DNA from: Paenibacillus sp. sptzw28
GTDB lineage: Bacteria; Bacillota; Bacilli; Paenibacillales; Paenibacillaceae
Reading direction: 5' to 3'
Assembly: GCF_019550795.1 (NCBI RefSeq)
Contig: NZ_CP080545.1
Coordinates: 196,001-260,000 of the forward strand
DNA: 64,000 bases
Of the stretch, positions 33,893-42,112 are shown piece after piece; the stretch's first letter is position 1, and each line of letters begins with the position of its first letter. The position numbers and the translations under genes were made by a program. Under the pieces are notes generated by a model. The model did not search any database, was not told the origin of the DNA, and was given only the letters and a program-made list of their open reading frames with translations.

Positions 33893-36800
33893 CTTGTAGT
33901 TCCCCTTTCGAGTGTATGTTCTCTTTATATTGGATCATGAAACGCTCCAACAGTTCGAGCTTCTGCTCCATCGTAAGCCCTTTGCCGCGAAGCTGGACAA
34001 GCGGATATGCTTCAGGTCCGATAGACCTCTTGATCCGGTTCTCGAATTGCATACAGAGCCTGTCGACTTTCTTCGTGTCAAACCGGCGCTTCTCGCGCTC
34101 CGCGAACCGCAAGCTTAGATCATCGCCCTTGCCGCTCAATTGCTCGATGCCGCATGCGGCGCCCAGTACTTTCAGCCGCGCTACGGCAAGCAGGTTGTCC
34201 ACCGATTGCGGCAGATCGCCGAACCGGTCCACCAGCTCCTCGCGCAAATCCTCGGCTTCCTCAAGCGAACGGACAGCAGCCACTTTCTTATATATCTCTA
34301 TCTTCTGTATGCTATCGTAAATATACGCCGAGGGCAAGTACGCATCTATACTCATGTCAATCACGGTGCTGACTTCTTTAACCGGTTCGGCCTCGGTTTC
34401 GCCCATATCCGCCTTCCGCTTGGCGATTTCGTCCGCTAGCATTTGTGAATATAGGTCGAAGCCGACGGAAGCGATAAATCCGTGCTGCTCGGCGCCCAGA
34501 AGGTTTCCCGCTCCCCGGATGGCCAGATCGCGCATCGCGATTTTAAACCCGGAACCGAGCTCCGTGAACTCCTTGATCGACTGCAGCCGCTTCTCGGCCA
34601 CCTCTGTCAGCACTTTGTCGCGCTGGTAGGTGAAATAGGCGTAAGCGATCCGGTTGGAGCGACCCACCCGTCCACGCAGCTGATAAAGCTGGGAAAGCCC
34701 CATTTTGTCCGCATCGTGTACAATAAGCGTATTTACGTTCGGTATATCGACGCCCGTCTCGATAATGCTTGTGCTGACGAGCACATCGGATTCGCCGTCA
34801 AGGAAGTCGAGAATCGTCTTCTCGAGCTCCTGCTCGGACATCTGGCCGTGGCCGACCGCAACGCGGGCATCGGGCACCAGAGCGTTGATTTGCTCCGCAA
34901 TCTGATGGATGCCCTGTACACGATTATAAAGGTAATAGACCTGGCCGCCCCGAGCCAACTCGCGCTCGATCGATTCCCTTACCAGCGACGGACTGTATTC
35001 CACAACGTATGTCTGTACCGGGAACCGGTTCTCCGGCGGCGTCTCGATAACGGACAAATCCCGCACCCCAAGCATGGACATATGCAGCGTACGCGGTATC
35101 GGCGTTGCCGTCAGCGTCAGAACGTCGACATTTGTTTTCAGCCGTTTCAGCTTCTCTTTGTGGGAGACGCCGAACCGCTGTTCCTCATCGACGATGAGCA
35201 GGCCCAGATCCTTAAAAATAATATCCTGAGAAAGCAGCCGGTGGGTACCGATAACAACATCGACGGTTCCGGCTTTCAGCCCTTTCATCGTATCGGTCTG
35301 CTCTTTCTTGGAGCGGAAGCGGCTCAGCACCTGAACGTTGAACGGAAATCCCGAGAACCTCTCGCGGAACGTCTCGTAGTGCTGCTGGGCCAGAATCGTA
35401 GTAGGAACCAGAATCGCGACCTGTTTCCCTTCGATAGCCGCCTTGAACGCGGCGCGAACGGCGACCTCCGTCTTGCCGTATCCGACGTCCCCGCAGAGCA
35501 GCCGGTCCATCGGACGCGGCGTCTGCATATCTTTCTTGATTTCCTCGATTGCCCGCAGCTGATCGCGTGTCTCGTCATAGGGAAACATCGCTTCGAATTC
35601 CTGCTGATAAGACGTATCTGACCCGAACGCGAACCCGCTCGTCGCCTGCCGCTCAGCGTACAGCTTGATGAGTTCGTCGGCGATATCCTGCACGGAGGAG
35701 CGCACCTTGGTCTTCACACGCGTCCATTCGCTGCCGCCTAGCTTGTATACCTTCGGTTCCTTTTCCTCCGACCCCACATACTTCTGGATCAGGTCGATTT
35801 GTTCGATCGGAACGGACAGCTTATCGCCGCCCGCATACAAGATATGAATATAGTCCTTATGAATACCGGCGATTTCCAGCGTGCCGATGCCCATGTATTT
35901 GCCGATCCCGTGGTTCTGGTGCACGACGTAGTCGCCGACCTTCAGCTCGGTATAGCTTTTGATCCGCTCGGCGTTATCGATTTTCTTGTCTATCCGCCGG
36001 GCCTTGCGCTGCTTCTGCGAGAACATCTCGCCCTCGGTGATAACAATGAGATGAATCGACGGAAGCTCGAACCCCGATTGAAGGTTGCCCTCAATAAGAA
36101 TCGGCGGCTCAATGCCGTAATCATGGAGTACCCTGCGAATCCTGTCCATCCGTTCCGTGCTGCCCGCCAGCATCATGACCTGGGCGCCCGATTTGCGCCA
36201 GCGTTCCATCTCGGCCTTCAGAACATTCATCTGACCGTGGAAATTTTGCATTGAGCGGCACACGACGTTCAAAATATTTTGCGGCTGAGTATGCGGAATT
36301 TGCCTTAAAAAGAGCGAGAGGAACAGCGTCGGAAACGGCCGGTGATAGAGTACATCCTCCGACGGCCGCGCAATCGCAAGTCCGGGCAGCGACTTCCCAT
36401 TCTGCAGCAGGTGCATCGCCCATTCCGCCTCATCGCGCTCCAGTTGTTTTCCTGTTTCAATAAGCCTTGTGGGCTCATCATAAATAAGCAGCGTATCCTC
36501 GGGCATATAGTCGAACAGTGTCTGTCTCTCCGGATACAGCAGTGAAATATATTTATAGATTTCCGGAAAATATTGATGCTCCCGGAGCTTATCGATCTCC
36601 GCGCCAATCTCGGCACGCAGCCGGTCCTTTGCCGTCCGGTCCGTCATCTTCTGCAGCTGCTGCTCGAGCAGCTCGGACGCATGCTGAGCCGCATTTTGAA
36701 ACCGGCCGGCCTCGGCTGTTATTTCTTGGCATGGGGGTACCACGTAACTCTCCAGCTTATCTATCGATCGTTGGTCGGAGGAATCGAAGGTCCGTATGGA

Positions 36801-37406
36801 GTCAATTTCATCGTCGAACCATTCGATACGATAAGGATGAGCAGTGGTGAGCGGGTAGAAATCAACGATGCCGCCGCGTACGCTCATCTCGCCCTTACCT
36901 TCAACCTTATCGACCCGTACGTAGCCAAGCTCTATCATTTGTTGTAAAAACGCTTCCATAGTCATCGTCTCGCCGACCCGCAGCTCGATGCGCGCCTCGG
37001 CCATGACGCCTCTTATCGGTAAATACCGGCGGATGCCGGAGAAGGGCACGACAATAATCCCGCGAAAGCCTTGCGACAATCGGATAAGCACATCCATCCG
37101 CTGCGCCAGCGTTTCCGGGCTGGATATAGCCGCTTCCGCGGCGACCAATTCATTGGCGGGATACAGGAGTACATCTTCGGCGGATAGGCATTCGAGCAAA
37201 TCCTCCGCGATCTTCTGCGCTGCGAACATATTGTGGGTCACGACCAGCATCGGCCTGCCCAGCTCCCGCATGAGCGCGCCGATCATTACCTGCCGCGAAG
37301 ATCCGGCAAGACCCGATACAAGCTGCTCCCGCATTCCTTTTCGTATTCCGGATACGACCGACTGAAAGTCCATATCCGCGGCGTAAGCCTCTAGTAAAGC
37401 TTTCAA
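33879..37406 (-). CDS. mfd: transcription-repair coupling factor Mfd
   Basis: DNA translocase of ~1175 aa that removes stalled RNA polymerase and recruits UvrA. It has an N-terminal UvrB-like region, an RNAP-interacting CarD-like domain (LKVGDYVVHQNHGIGKYMGI), superfamily 2 helicase motifs (GDVGYGKTE, TTILAQQHYETF, DEEQRFGV, TATPIPRTL, QLRGRVGRS) and a C-terminal TRCF domain. The frame runs to 37481. TTG 37406 has GAGGTG at ~8 bases and gives the usual N-terminus (MKALLEAYAADMDFQSV); ATG 37427 is the alternative but lacks a good ribosome-binding site. Its leader is an unusual hairpin repeat. Confidence 0.95.
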   Translation of the reverse strand: MKALLEAYAADMDFQSVVSGIRKGMREQLVSGLAGSSRQVMIGALMRELGRPMLVVTHNMFAAQKIAEDLLECLSAEDVLLYPANELVAAEAAISSPETLAQRMDVLIRLSQGFRGIIVVPFSGIRRYLPIRGVMAEARIELRVGETMTMEAFLQQMIELGYVRVDKVEGKGEMSVRGGIVDFYPLTTAHPYRIEWFDDEIDSIRTFDSSDQRSIDKLESYVVPPCQEITAEAGRFQNAAQHASELLEQQLQKMTDRTAKDRLRAEIGAEIDKLREHQYFPEIYKYISLLYPERQTLFDYMPEDTLLIYDEPTRLIETGKQLERDEAEWAMHLLQNGKSLPGLAIARPSEDVLYHRPFPTLFLSLFLRQIPHTQPQNILNVVCRSMQNFHGQMNVLKAEMERWRKSGAQVMMLAGSTERMDRIRRVLHDYGIEPPILIEGNLQSGFELPSIHLIVITEGEMFSQKQRKARRIDKKIDNAERIKSYTELKVGDYVVHQNHGIGKYMGIGTLEIAGIHKDYIHILYAGGDKLSVPIEQIDLIQKYVGSEEKEPKVYKLGGSEWTRVKTKVRSSVQDIADELIKLYAERQATSGFAFGSDTSYQQEFEAMFPYDETRDQLRAIEEIKKDMQTPRPMDRLLCGDVGYGKTEVAVRAAFKAAIEGKQVAILVPTTILAQQHYETFRERFSGFPFNVQVLSRFRSKKEQTDTMKGLKAGTVDVVIGTHRLLSQDIIFKDLGLLIVDEEQRFGVSHKEKLKRLKTNVDVLTLTATPIPRTLHMSMLGVRDLSVIETPPENRFPVQTYVVEYSPSLVRESIERELARGGQVYYLYNRVQGIHQIAEQINALVPDARVAVGHGQMSEQELEKTILDFLDGESDVLVSTSIIETGVDIPNVNTLIVHDADKMGLSQLYQLRGRVGRSNRIAYAYFTYQRDKVLTEVAEKRLQSIKEFTELGSGFKIAMRDLAIRGAGNLLGAEQHGFIASVGFDLYSQMLADEIAKRKADMGETEAEPVKEVSTVIDMSIDAYLPSAYIYDSIQKIEIYKKVAAVRSLEEAEDLREELVDRFGDLPQSVDNLLAVARLKVLGAACGIEQLSGKGDDLSLRFAEREKRRFDTKKVDRLCMQFENRIKRSIGPEAYPLVQLRGKGLTMEQKLELLERFMIQYKENIHSKGELQDVAH

Positions 37407-37462
37407 CTTTGCTGCACCTCGTTTCATTCCACAAGAAGAAACGGCATCGCCTTCCTTGCGGT

Positions 37463-37633
37463 GATGCAAGTTTCTTCCCAAGAAATATCAGAAAAGAATG
37501 GGGGAAATTTATTATTCTGATATTTCAAGAAGAACCTCTCGCGCCGTGTGGCGGCTGCGATATAAGTTTCTTCCCTCAAATATACCAGAACAGGGATCAG
37601 CGGATTCCTTACGATCTGATAATTTCAAGAAAA
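37463..37633 (-). repeat. two-unit hairpin repeat in the mfd leader
   Basis: Two ~96-base units start with GATGCAAGTTTCTTCCC (37463) and GATATAAGTTTCTTCCC (37559). The first holds a perfect 12-bp inverted repeat (GAAATATCAGAA 37482-37493, TTCTGATATTTC 37515-37526) around a 21-base loop. The second holds a degenerate version. The array fills most of the fin-mfd gap. Confidence 0.75.
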
Positions 37634-37669
37634 GGGCACGGTGGAAAAGGAGCGGCGGGTTTCCGTCAC

Positions 37670-37699
37670 AAAAGGAGCCTCAGCCGTGCGCCAAGGCTC
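37670..37699 (-). terminator. weak terminator-like hairpin after fin
   Basis: A GAGCCT / AGGCTC stem (37675-37680 with 37694-37699) with a 13-base loop is followed by CTTTTG on the minus strand, 27 bases past the fin stop. The U-tract is short. Confidence 0.4.
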
Positions 37700-37725
37700 A
37701 CTTGTCGATATCCGGGACCCTTCCC

Positions 37726-37956
37726 TTATTGCAAAGGACTGCTCACAAGTGATAGTTCCGGATTCGTTTCAATCGCCTCTCGGCAATAGTCGCAAATGAC
37801 TTTAACCGTCACGTCTCCGTTTGGATTATACGCTATTATATCGCTGCGCTCCTCAGGGGTCAAGAAATGGAACCCGAGTTGAAATTCCGAAACCGTAGTA
37901 CTGTCAATGGAACCGATAGCCGACTTGCAATGCCGGCAAATATAATTTACAGCCAT
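37726..37956 (-). CDS. fin: anti-SigF factor Fin
   Basis: 76-aa zinc-ribbon-like protein (YabK/Fin) that inhibits SigF in the forespore to allow the switch to SigG. Two CxxC pairs (CRHC at about 7-10 and CDYC at about 55-58) match the family. AGGAGG is 5 bases upstream of the ATG. A perfect SigF-type -10 sits in the gap to pth. Confidence 0.93.
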   Translation of the reverse strand: MAVNYICRHCKSAIGSIDSTTVSEFQLGFHFLTPEERSDIIAYNPNGDVTVKVICDYCREAIETNPELSLVSSPLQ

Positions 37957-37986
37957 ATTATGCCTCCTGAAGGTTCGTTATACCCT

Positions 37987-37996
37987 CAGTATGCCC
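37987..37996 (-). promoter_or_regulatory. SigF-type -10 element before fin
   Basis: GGGCATACTG on the minus strand matches the SigF -10 consensus GGNNANAMTR at every position, ~31 bases before fin. The -35 is poor, so only the -10 is claimed. Confidence 0.45.
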
Positions 37997-38010
37997 GGCT
38001 GCAGCCAACT

Positions 38011-38571
38011 TTAACGGTTGAATTTGGCCATAGTTTGGTCGAATGGATGCCCGAGCGCGAACTCAATTGCGTCACAAGCCTCTTCCACCATTGAGGCAAC
38101 CTTGTCCGTATCTCCTTTAGGAAAATTGGACAATACGTAATCGGCGATGTTCATGCCTGGCTGCGGTCTCGAAATTCCCATCCTCACACGGTTGAACACT
38201 TGCGTGCCCGTATGCGCGATGATCGACTTGATCCCGTTATGGCCTCCTGCGCTGCCTTGATAGCGGAGCCTGATTTTACCGATTTCGGTATCGAGGTCGT
38301 CATATACGATTATGCAGTCTGCCAGGTCCGCTTTAAAATAGTCAATGAAGCCGCGTACCGTTTCCCCGGACAAATTCATGTAGGTCATGGGCTTGATCAG
38401 CACGACCTTGGTGCCCGCCGCAATACCTTCCCCCAGCAGCGCCTTACATTTATTTTGCGTTACGCTTATACCCCACCGCTTCGCGAGTGCATCAACGGCC
38501 ATAAACCCTATATTGTGGCGCGTCCCTTGATAAGCCGTGCCCGGGTTGCCTAATCCGACAATCCATTTCAT
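38011..38571 (-). CDS. pth: peptidyl-tRNA hydrolase
   Basis: Releases tRNA from prematurely ended peptidyl-tRNA. The 186-aa protein has GLGNPGTAYQGTRHNIGFM, which includes the catalytic histidine, and KPMTYMNLSGETV, both diagnostic of bacterial Pth. AGGAG lies ~12 bases before ATG 38571. It is preceded by a 256-base hairpin-linker array instead of ordinary leader sequence. In Bacillus this gene is also known as spoVC. Confidence 0.96.
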   Translation of the reverse strand: MKWIVGLGNPGTAYQGTRHNIGFMAVDALAKRWGISVTQNKCKALLGEGIAAGTKVVLIKPMTYMNLSGETVRGFIDYFKADLADCIIVYDDLDTEIGKIRLRYQGSAGGHNGIKSIIAHTGTQVFNRVRMGISRPQPGMNIADYVLSNFPKGDTDKVASMVEEACDAIEFALGHPFDQTMAKFNR

Positions 38572-38589
38572 TTAAATCGTTCAACTCCT

Positions 38590-38845
38590 AAAAAGGTTTT
38601 GCGTGGCTTTGCCCAATAGACCAGCACAGCGACGTCTATCTGAGCAAAAACTCACTTCGAAAGCATATGCTTAGGTTTTGCGTGGCTTGACCCACTCTGC
38701 CGCCATATCGTGCGGCTGTCTGAGCAAAAACTTCACTTCGAAAGCATATGCTTAGGTTTTGCGTGGCTTGGCCCACTCTGCCGCCATAGCGTGCGGCTGT
38801 CTGAGCAAAAACTCACTTCGAAAGCATATGCTTAGGTTTTGCGTT
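38590..38845 (-). repeat. hairpin-linker array before pth
   Basis: Three ~80-base units plus the start of a fourth, each AGGTTTTGCGTGGCTT ... GAGCAAAAACT followed by the linker CACTTCGAAAGCATATGCTT. The second and third units are nearly identical, including an internal GC-rich inverted repeat (CCGCCATA/TCGTGCGG type). The linker core TTCGNAAGCATWW is shared with the arrays at 23057 and 24084. Confidence 0.9.
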
Positions 38846-38950
38846 TGTTGTAATTATTTTGTAATGATGCAACGAATCATTCACGCCAATTGTCATATGT
38901 ATATAGACGGCAAATTGCCCATGAACTTCGAATACAAAGGAGCGTACTCG

Positions 38951-39151
38951 ATGTATTTAAACGGTCAATTGATTTTTGATGATTTTCATTTCAAGGATCA
39001 TTGCGAAGCCAATGTTCCGGTCCAAATCTATTGGGGCGCGGAGCATAGCGATATCGGCTTCGTCGAACAATTCTGCCCTGAGTACATCAAGATTAATAAT
39101 GTTTTCTACAATCGAAGGCAATTTACCTTTGTTTCCCGTCCCGGTTACTGA
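38951..39151 (+). CDS. small conserved-looking protein of unknown function
   Basis: 66-aa plus-strand gene, one of the few against the local direction. AAAGGAG lies 8 bases before ATG 38951, so I use this start although the frame is open from 38759. The product is MYLNGQLIFDDF...RPGY, acidic and rich in Phe and Tyr, with no membrane segment or signal peptide. A shared bidirectional terminator follows at once. It sits between pth and rplY, directly after the hairpin array. I do not recognise the family. Confidence 0.55.
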   Translation: MYLNGQLIFDDFHFKDHCEANVPVQIYWGAEHSDIGFVEQFCPEYIKINNVFYNRRQFTFVSRPGY

Positions 39152-39187
39152 AAAAAAATAAAAGGGCTGCTCTCGCAGCCCTTTTTT
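39151..39187. terminator. bidirectional terminator between the small gene and rplY
   Basis: A 9-bp stem AAGGGCTGC / GCAGCCCTT (39162-39170 with 39175-39183) has an A-tract on one side and a T-tract on the other, so it can end both the plus-strand gene and rplY. Confidence 0.9.
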
Positions 39188-39195
39188 CCCACGTT

Positions 39196-39846
39196 TTACT
39201 CCGTATGAACCTCTTCCATATTAGCTTCCTTCGCACGCTTGTCCGCTTCTTCCGCTTCCACGGATGCATCCTCCGCTTCTTCGGCCGTGATTTCTTTCTG
39301 CGGTGCCAGAATAGTGACGACAACCTGATCCGGATCAAGTCTCGTGGTAACGCCTTCCGGCAGCTTCAGGTCGCTGACGAGCAAGTTCTCGCCGACCAGA
39401 AGGTTGGTTACATCGAGCTCAAGCGCTTCCGGAATGCTGCCTGGCAAGCACTGTACTTCAATCTCATGAAGCATGGCCTGCAGTACGCCGCCTTCCCTTA
39501 CCCCTTGCGAATCACCCACTAGGTCGATTCGGACCGGCGTCTTGACGGTTTCATTCATATTTATTTGGTGAAAATCAATATGGAGTACGCTTTGCGAGAG
39601 AGCATCGCGCTGGACGTCCGTCAAAATAACAGGCTGCTTGCCGGAGCCAGGCAGCTCTATTTCAAGCAGAGCATGCGGATGAGAGCGCAATAACGCCATC
39701 AATTCTTTTTCATCCACTGAGACGGGCAGCGGCGCGTTCAGCTTCTTGCCGTACACGACACCGGGTATGATCCCCGCAAGCCGCAACTTTCTTAATTGTC
39801 CCTGCGATCCAACTGTCCGTTCCTGCGCCTTAAAAGGTATGGCCAT
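39196..39846 (-). CDS. rplY: ribosomal protein bL25, CTC form
   Basis: 216-aa general stress protein CTC/L25 that binds 5S rRNA. Residues ~1-95 are the L25 domain (GIIPGVVYGKKLNAPLPVSVDEKEL) and ~100-185 the CTC beta domain; an acidic Glu/Ala-rich tail ends the protein. AGGAGG is 8 bases before the ATG. A SigB-like promoter and a degenerate hairpin unit lie upstream. Confidence 0.95.
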   Translation of the reverse strand: MAIPFKAQERTVGSQGQLRKLRLAGIIPGVVYGKKLNAPLPVSVDEKELMALLRSHPHALLEIELPGSGKQPVILTDVQRDALSQSVLHIDFHQINMNETVKTPVRIDLVGDSQGVREGGVLQAMLHEIEVQCLPGSIPEALELDVTNLLVGENLLVSDLKLPEGVTTRLDPDQVVVTILAPQKEITAEEAEDASVEAEEADKRAKEANMEEVHTE

Positions 39847-39856
39847 GATGGGAACC

Positions 39857-39935
39857 TCCTAAAAAATTGTTTTTGAGAGTCTTCCTCGCATAGCGACCTC
39901 GAAAGCTCAAAAATCTCGCTTGAGAAACGGTCACA
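39857..39935 (-). repeat. degenerate single hairpin-linker unit before rplY
   Basis: TTTTTGAG (near 39870) and CTCAAAAA (near 39906) form an inverted pair, followed by CTCGCTTGAGAAACGG, which resembles the start of the shared linker. It is placed directly before the ribosome-binding site, as at gdmH and pth. Confidence 0.45.
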
Positions 39936-39958
39936 TTACGATCAATCACCATATATTC

Positions 39959-39984
39959 ATACCCACTACGGGCCAGAAATAAAC
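39959..39984 (-). promoter_or_regulatory. SigB-like promoter of rplY (ctc)
   Basis: GTTTAT (39979-39984), 14-base spacer, GGGTAT (39959-39964) on the minus strand; the SigB consensus is GTTTAA-N13-15-GGGTAT. Bacillus ctc is a classic SigB gene. Whether this organism has SigB cannot be seen here. Confidence 0.45.
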
Positions 39985-40026
39985 AAAAACCGGGATCGGC
40001 ATGTTATAGCACCGCTTCTCCCGGTT
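39983..40026 (-). terminator. terminator after glmU
   Basis: An 8-bp AACCGGGA / TCCCGGTT stem (39988-39995 with 40019-40026) with a long loop is followed by TTTG on the minus strand, 20 bases past the glmU stop. Confidence 0.75.
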
Positions 40027-40045
40027 AAAGAATCTTACGCTTGCA

Positions 40046-41446
40046 CTACTGTTTACCTGCGTTGTCCTTCCTTGCTCTCGCTCTGGCTCGAAGCTTATCG
40101 GCATAAGCCGGCTTATTTACTTGGCGCTCGCGCGCGATCGCGAGGTCGCCTGCCGGAACGTCATGCGTTATCGTAGAGCCCGCGACAACGTAAGCTCCGT
40201 CCCCGACCTTCACCGGTGCGATCAAATTGACGTTGCTCCCTACAAATGCATTGTCGCCGATTTCCGTGATAGATTTGTTGTAACCGTCATAATTGACGGT
40301 TATCGCACCACACCCGATATTGACGTCTTTGCCGACCTTGGCGTCACCCACATAACTTAGATGGGATACTTTGGTATCGTCTCCAAGCTCCGCATTCTTC
40401 AATTCGACGAAGTCGCCGATCTTGCAGCGGGCGCCGATCTTGGAGCCTGGGCGCATGTAGGCATAAGGGCCGACGGAGCTTTCATCGCCGATAACCGCCT
40501 CCGCCGTCACCGAGTGCTTCACCGTAACGCCGCTGCCGATCGTCGTGTCCGTAATATCAGCCTGAGGTCCGATAACGCAGTCTTCCCCAATGCTGGTACG
40601 GCCTCTGAGCATCGTTCCCGGATATATAACGGTGTCCGCACCGATAACTACATCAGCTTCAATATATGTGGCGGCCGGGTCAATCACTGTCACGCCTGCT
40701 ATTTGATGCTTCCGCACAATCCGCGCCCGCATAAGCTGCTCGGCTTCGGCGAGGCCGACCCGATCATTTACACCGATGCCCTCGGCAAAATCAGACGCCC
40801 TGTAAGCTTCAATCGTCTCGCCTGCATTTTTCAAAATTCCCATGACATCCGTGAGGTAGTACTCGCCTTGTGCGTTATCGTTTTTCACTTGTTTGAGGGC
40901 ATCGAACAGCTTTGCGTTATCAAAGCAGTACATGCCGGTATTGATCTCCGTGATCGCAGTCTGCTCCTCGGAACAATCCTTCTGCTCCACGATTCCCTGT
41001 ACGAGGCCGGACTCATCCCGAATGATGCGGCCTAGTCCCTGCGGATTCGGGACGACGGCAGTGAGCACGGTCGCTGCCGATTTCTTACGCTCGTGGAGCT
41101 CGAGCAGCGCTCTGATCGTCCCCGATGTGACAAGCGGCGTATCGCCGTACAATATCACGGTTGTGCCTTGTTCGCCCCCAAGCAGCGATTCCGCCTGCTG
41201 CACCGCATGCCCTGTACCGAGCTGCCTCTCCTGCAGCACAAATTCGGCTTCGTTTCCGACATAAGACTGCACCGCTTCCGCGCCATGGCCTACGACGACA
41301 ACCGTCCGCTCGCAAGCAGCCTCTTTGACTGTTTCCAGTACATGGCCGACCATCGGCTTCCCGCATACCGGGTGCAGCACTTTATATAATTTCGATTTCA
41401 TCCGCTTACCTTGTCCGGCAGCGAGTACGATTGCCATTACTTTCAA
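40046..41446 (-). CDS. glmU: bifunctional GlcNAc-1-P uridyltransferase / GlcN-1-P acetyltransferase
   Basis: Makes UDP-GlcNAc for cell wall synthesis. Residues ~1-230 are the pyrophosphorylase domain (IVLAAGQGKRMKSKLYKVLHPVCGKPM; GTGHAVQQAE). Residues ~250-450 are the left-handed beta-helix acetyltransferase of hexapeptide repeats (YVGDAKVGKDVNIGCG). The start is TTG 41446 with AGGAGGG 6 bases upstream (466 aa, MKVMAIVLAAG); ATG 41437 is the alternative. Upstream frame to 41680 is not supported. It is separated from spoVG by a terminator. Confidence 0.96.
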   Translation of the reverse strand: MKVMAIVLAAGQGKRMKSKLYKVLHPVCGKPMVGHVLETVKEAACERTVVVVGHGAEAVQSYVGNEAEFVLQERQLGTGHAVQQAESLLGGEQGTTVILYGDTPLVTSGTIRALLELHERKKSAATVLTAVVPNPQGLGRIIRDESGLVQGIVEQKDCSEEQTAITEINTGMYCFDNAKLFDALKQVKNDNAQGEYYLTDVMGILKNAGETIEAYRASDFAEGIGVNDRVGLAEAEQLMRARIVRKHQIAGVTVIDPAATYIEADVVIGADTVIYPGTMLRGRTSIGEDCVIGPQADITDTTIGSGVTVKHSVTAEAVIGDESSVGPYAYMRPGSKIGARCKIGDFVELKNAELGDDTKVSHLSYVGDAKVGKDVNIGCGAITVNYDGYNKSITEIGDNAFVGSNVNLIAPVKVGDGAYVVAGSTITHDVPAGDLAIARERQVNKPAYADKLRARARARKDNAGKQ

Positions 41447-41583
41447 AATAGTCCCTCCTGGCGTAGACAGGCGTTGAGTGAGTCCTGGAACACCTTTCGT
41501 ATGAGATACTGATGCACCTCGCCGGGCGGCCGGAACAAACTCCTGCCTCATAAATTCTCTACTGAATATAGCGTATTCCGCAC

Positions 41584-41617
41584 AAAAAGAAAAGAGAGCC
41601 CGTAAAGGCTCCCTCTC
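41584..41617 (-). terminator. terminator after spoVG
   Basis: An 8-bp stem (AGGGAGCC with GGCTCTCT, one wobble) with loop TTTACG is followed by TTTTCTTTTT on the minus strand, between the spoVG stop and glmU. Confidence 0.8.
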
Positions 41618-41688
41618 TCCAAGAATGCTGGAAGGCAAATGATCTCGCTTCGCTCTTGACCAGTTCCTGCAATGCCCCAATTTCCTAA

Positions 41689-41973
41689 TTACGCTCCTTC
41701 TTCAATCACTTCTTCCTCCGTGGCGGCGCGCTCGTACTCAGCGAGAACGGCTGCCTGAATCTTCTCACGGGTCGTGGAAGAGATTGGATGCGCGATGTCG
41801 CGGAACTCTCCATCTGGAGTCCGCTTGCTCGGCATGGCCACAAACATTCCATTGTTGCCGTCGATGACACGAATATCGTGAACGACAAATTCATTGTCAA
41901 TGGTAATGGAAGCGATCGCCTTCATGCGCCCTTCGGAATTCACACGGCGGAGTCTGACATCAGTAATTTGCAC
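41689..41973 (-). CDS. spoVG: septation/RNA-binding regulator SpoVG
   Basis: 94-aa SpoVG, a pleiotropic nucleic-acid-binding regulator of asymmetric division. [36 protein letters not shown] is the conserved core. The start codon is GTG 41973 with AAGGTGG 9 bases upstream. Its promoter matches the SigH promoter of Bacillus spoVG closely. Confidence 0.96.
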   Translation of the reverse strand: MQITDVRLRRVNSEGRMKAIASITIDNEFVVHDIRVIDGNNGMFVAMPSKRTPDGEFRDIAHPISSTTREKIQAAVLAEYERAATEEEVIEEGA

Positions 41974-42012
41974 TTGTGTTCACCACCTTTGCCTCTCAAA
42001 GACTTGGTGTAT

Positions 42013-42038
42013 AATTCCACATTCTGATGCAAAATCCT
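42013..42038 (-). promoter_or_regulatory. SigH promoter of spoVG
   Basis: AGGATTT (42032-42038), 14-base spacer, GAATT (42013-42017) on the minus strand, as in the textbook Bacillus spoVG SigH promoter. A ~30-base AT-rich tract (42047-42085) just upstream resembles the AbrB-bound AT box of Bacillus spoVG. Confidence 0.8.
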
Positions 42039-42112
42039 TTATATTTTTGGAAAATTCTGCTCCAAAATAAAATATTTTTTTATTACAAAAATCATTCGAT
42101 TTTATTCGACTT

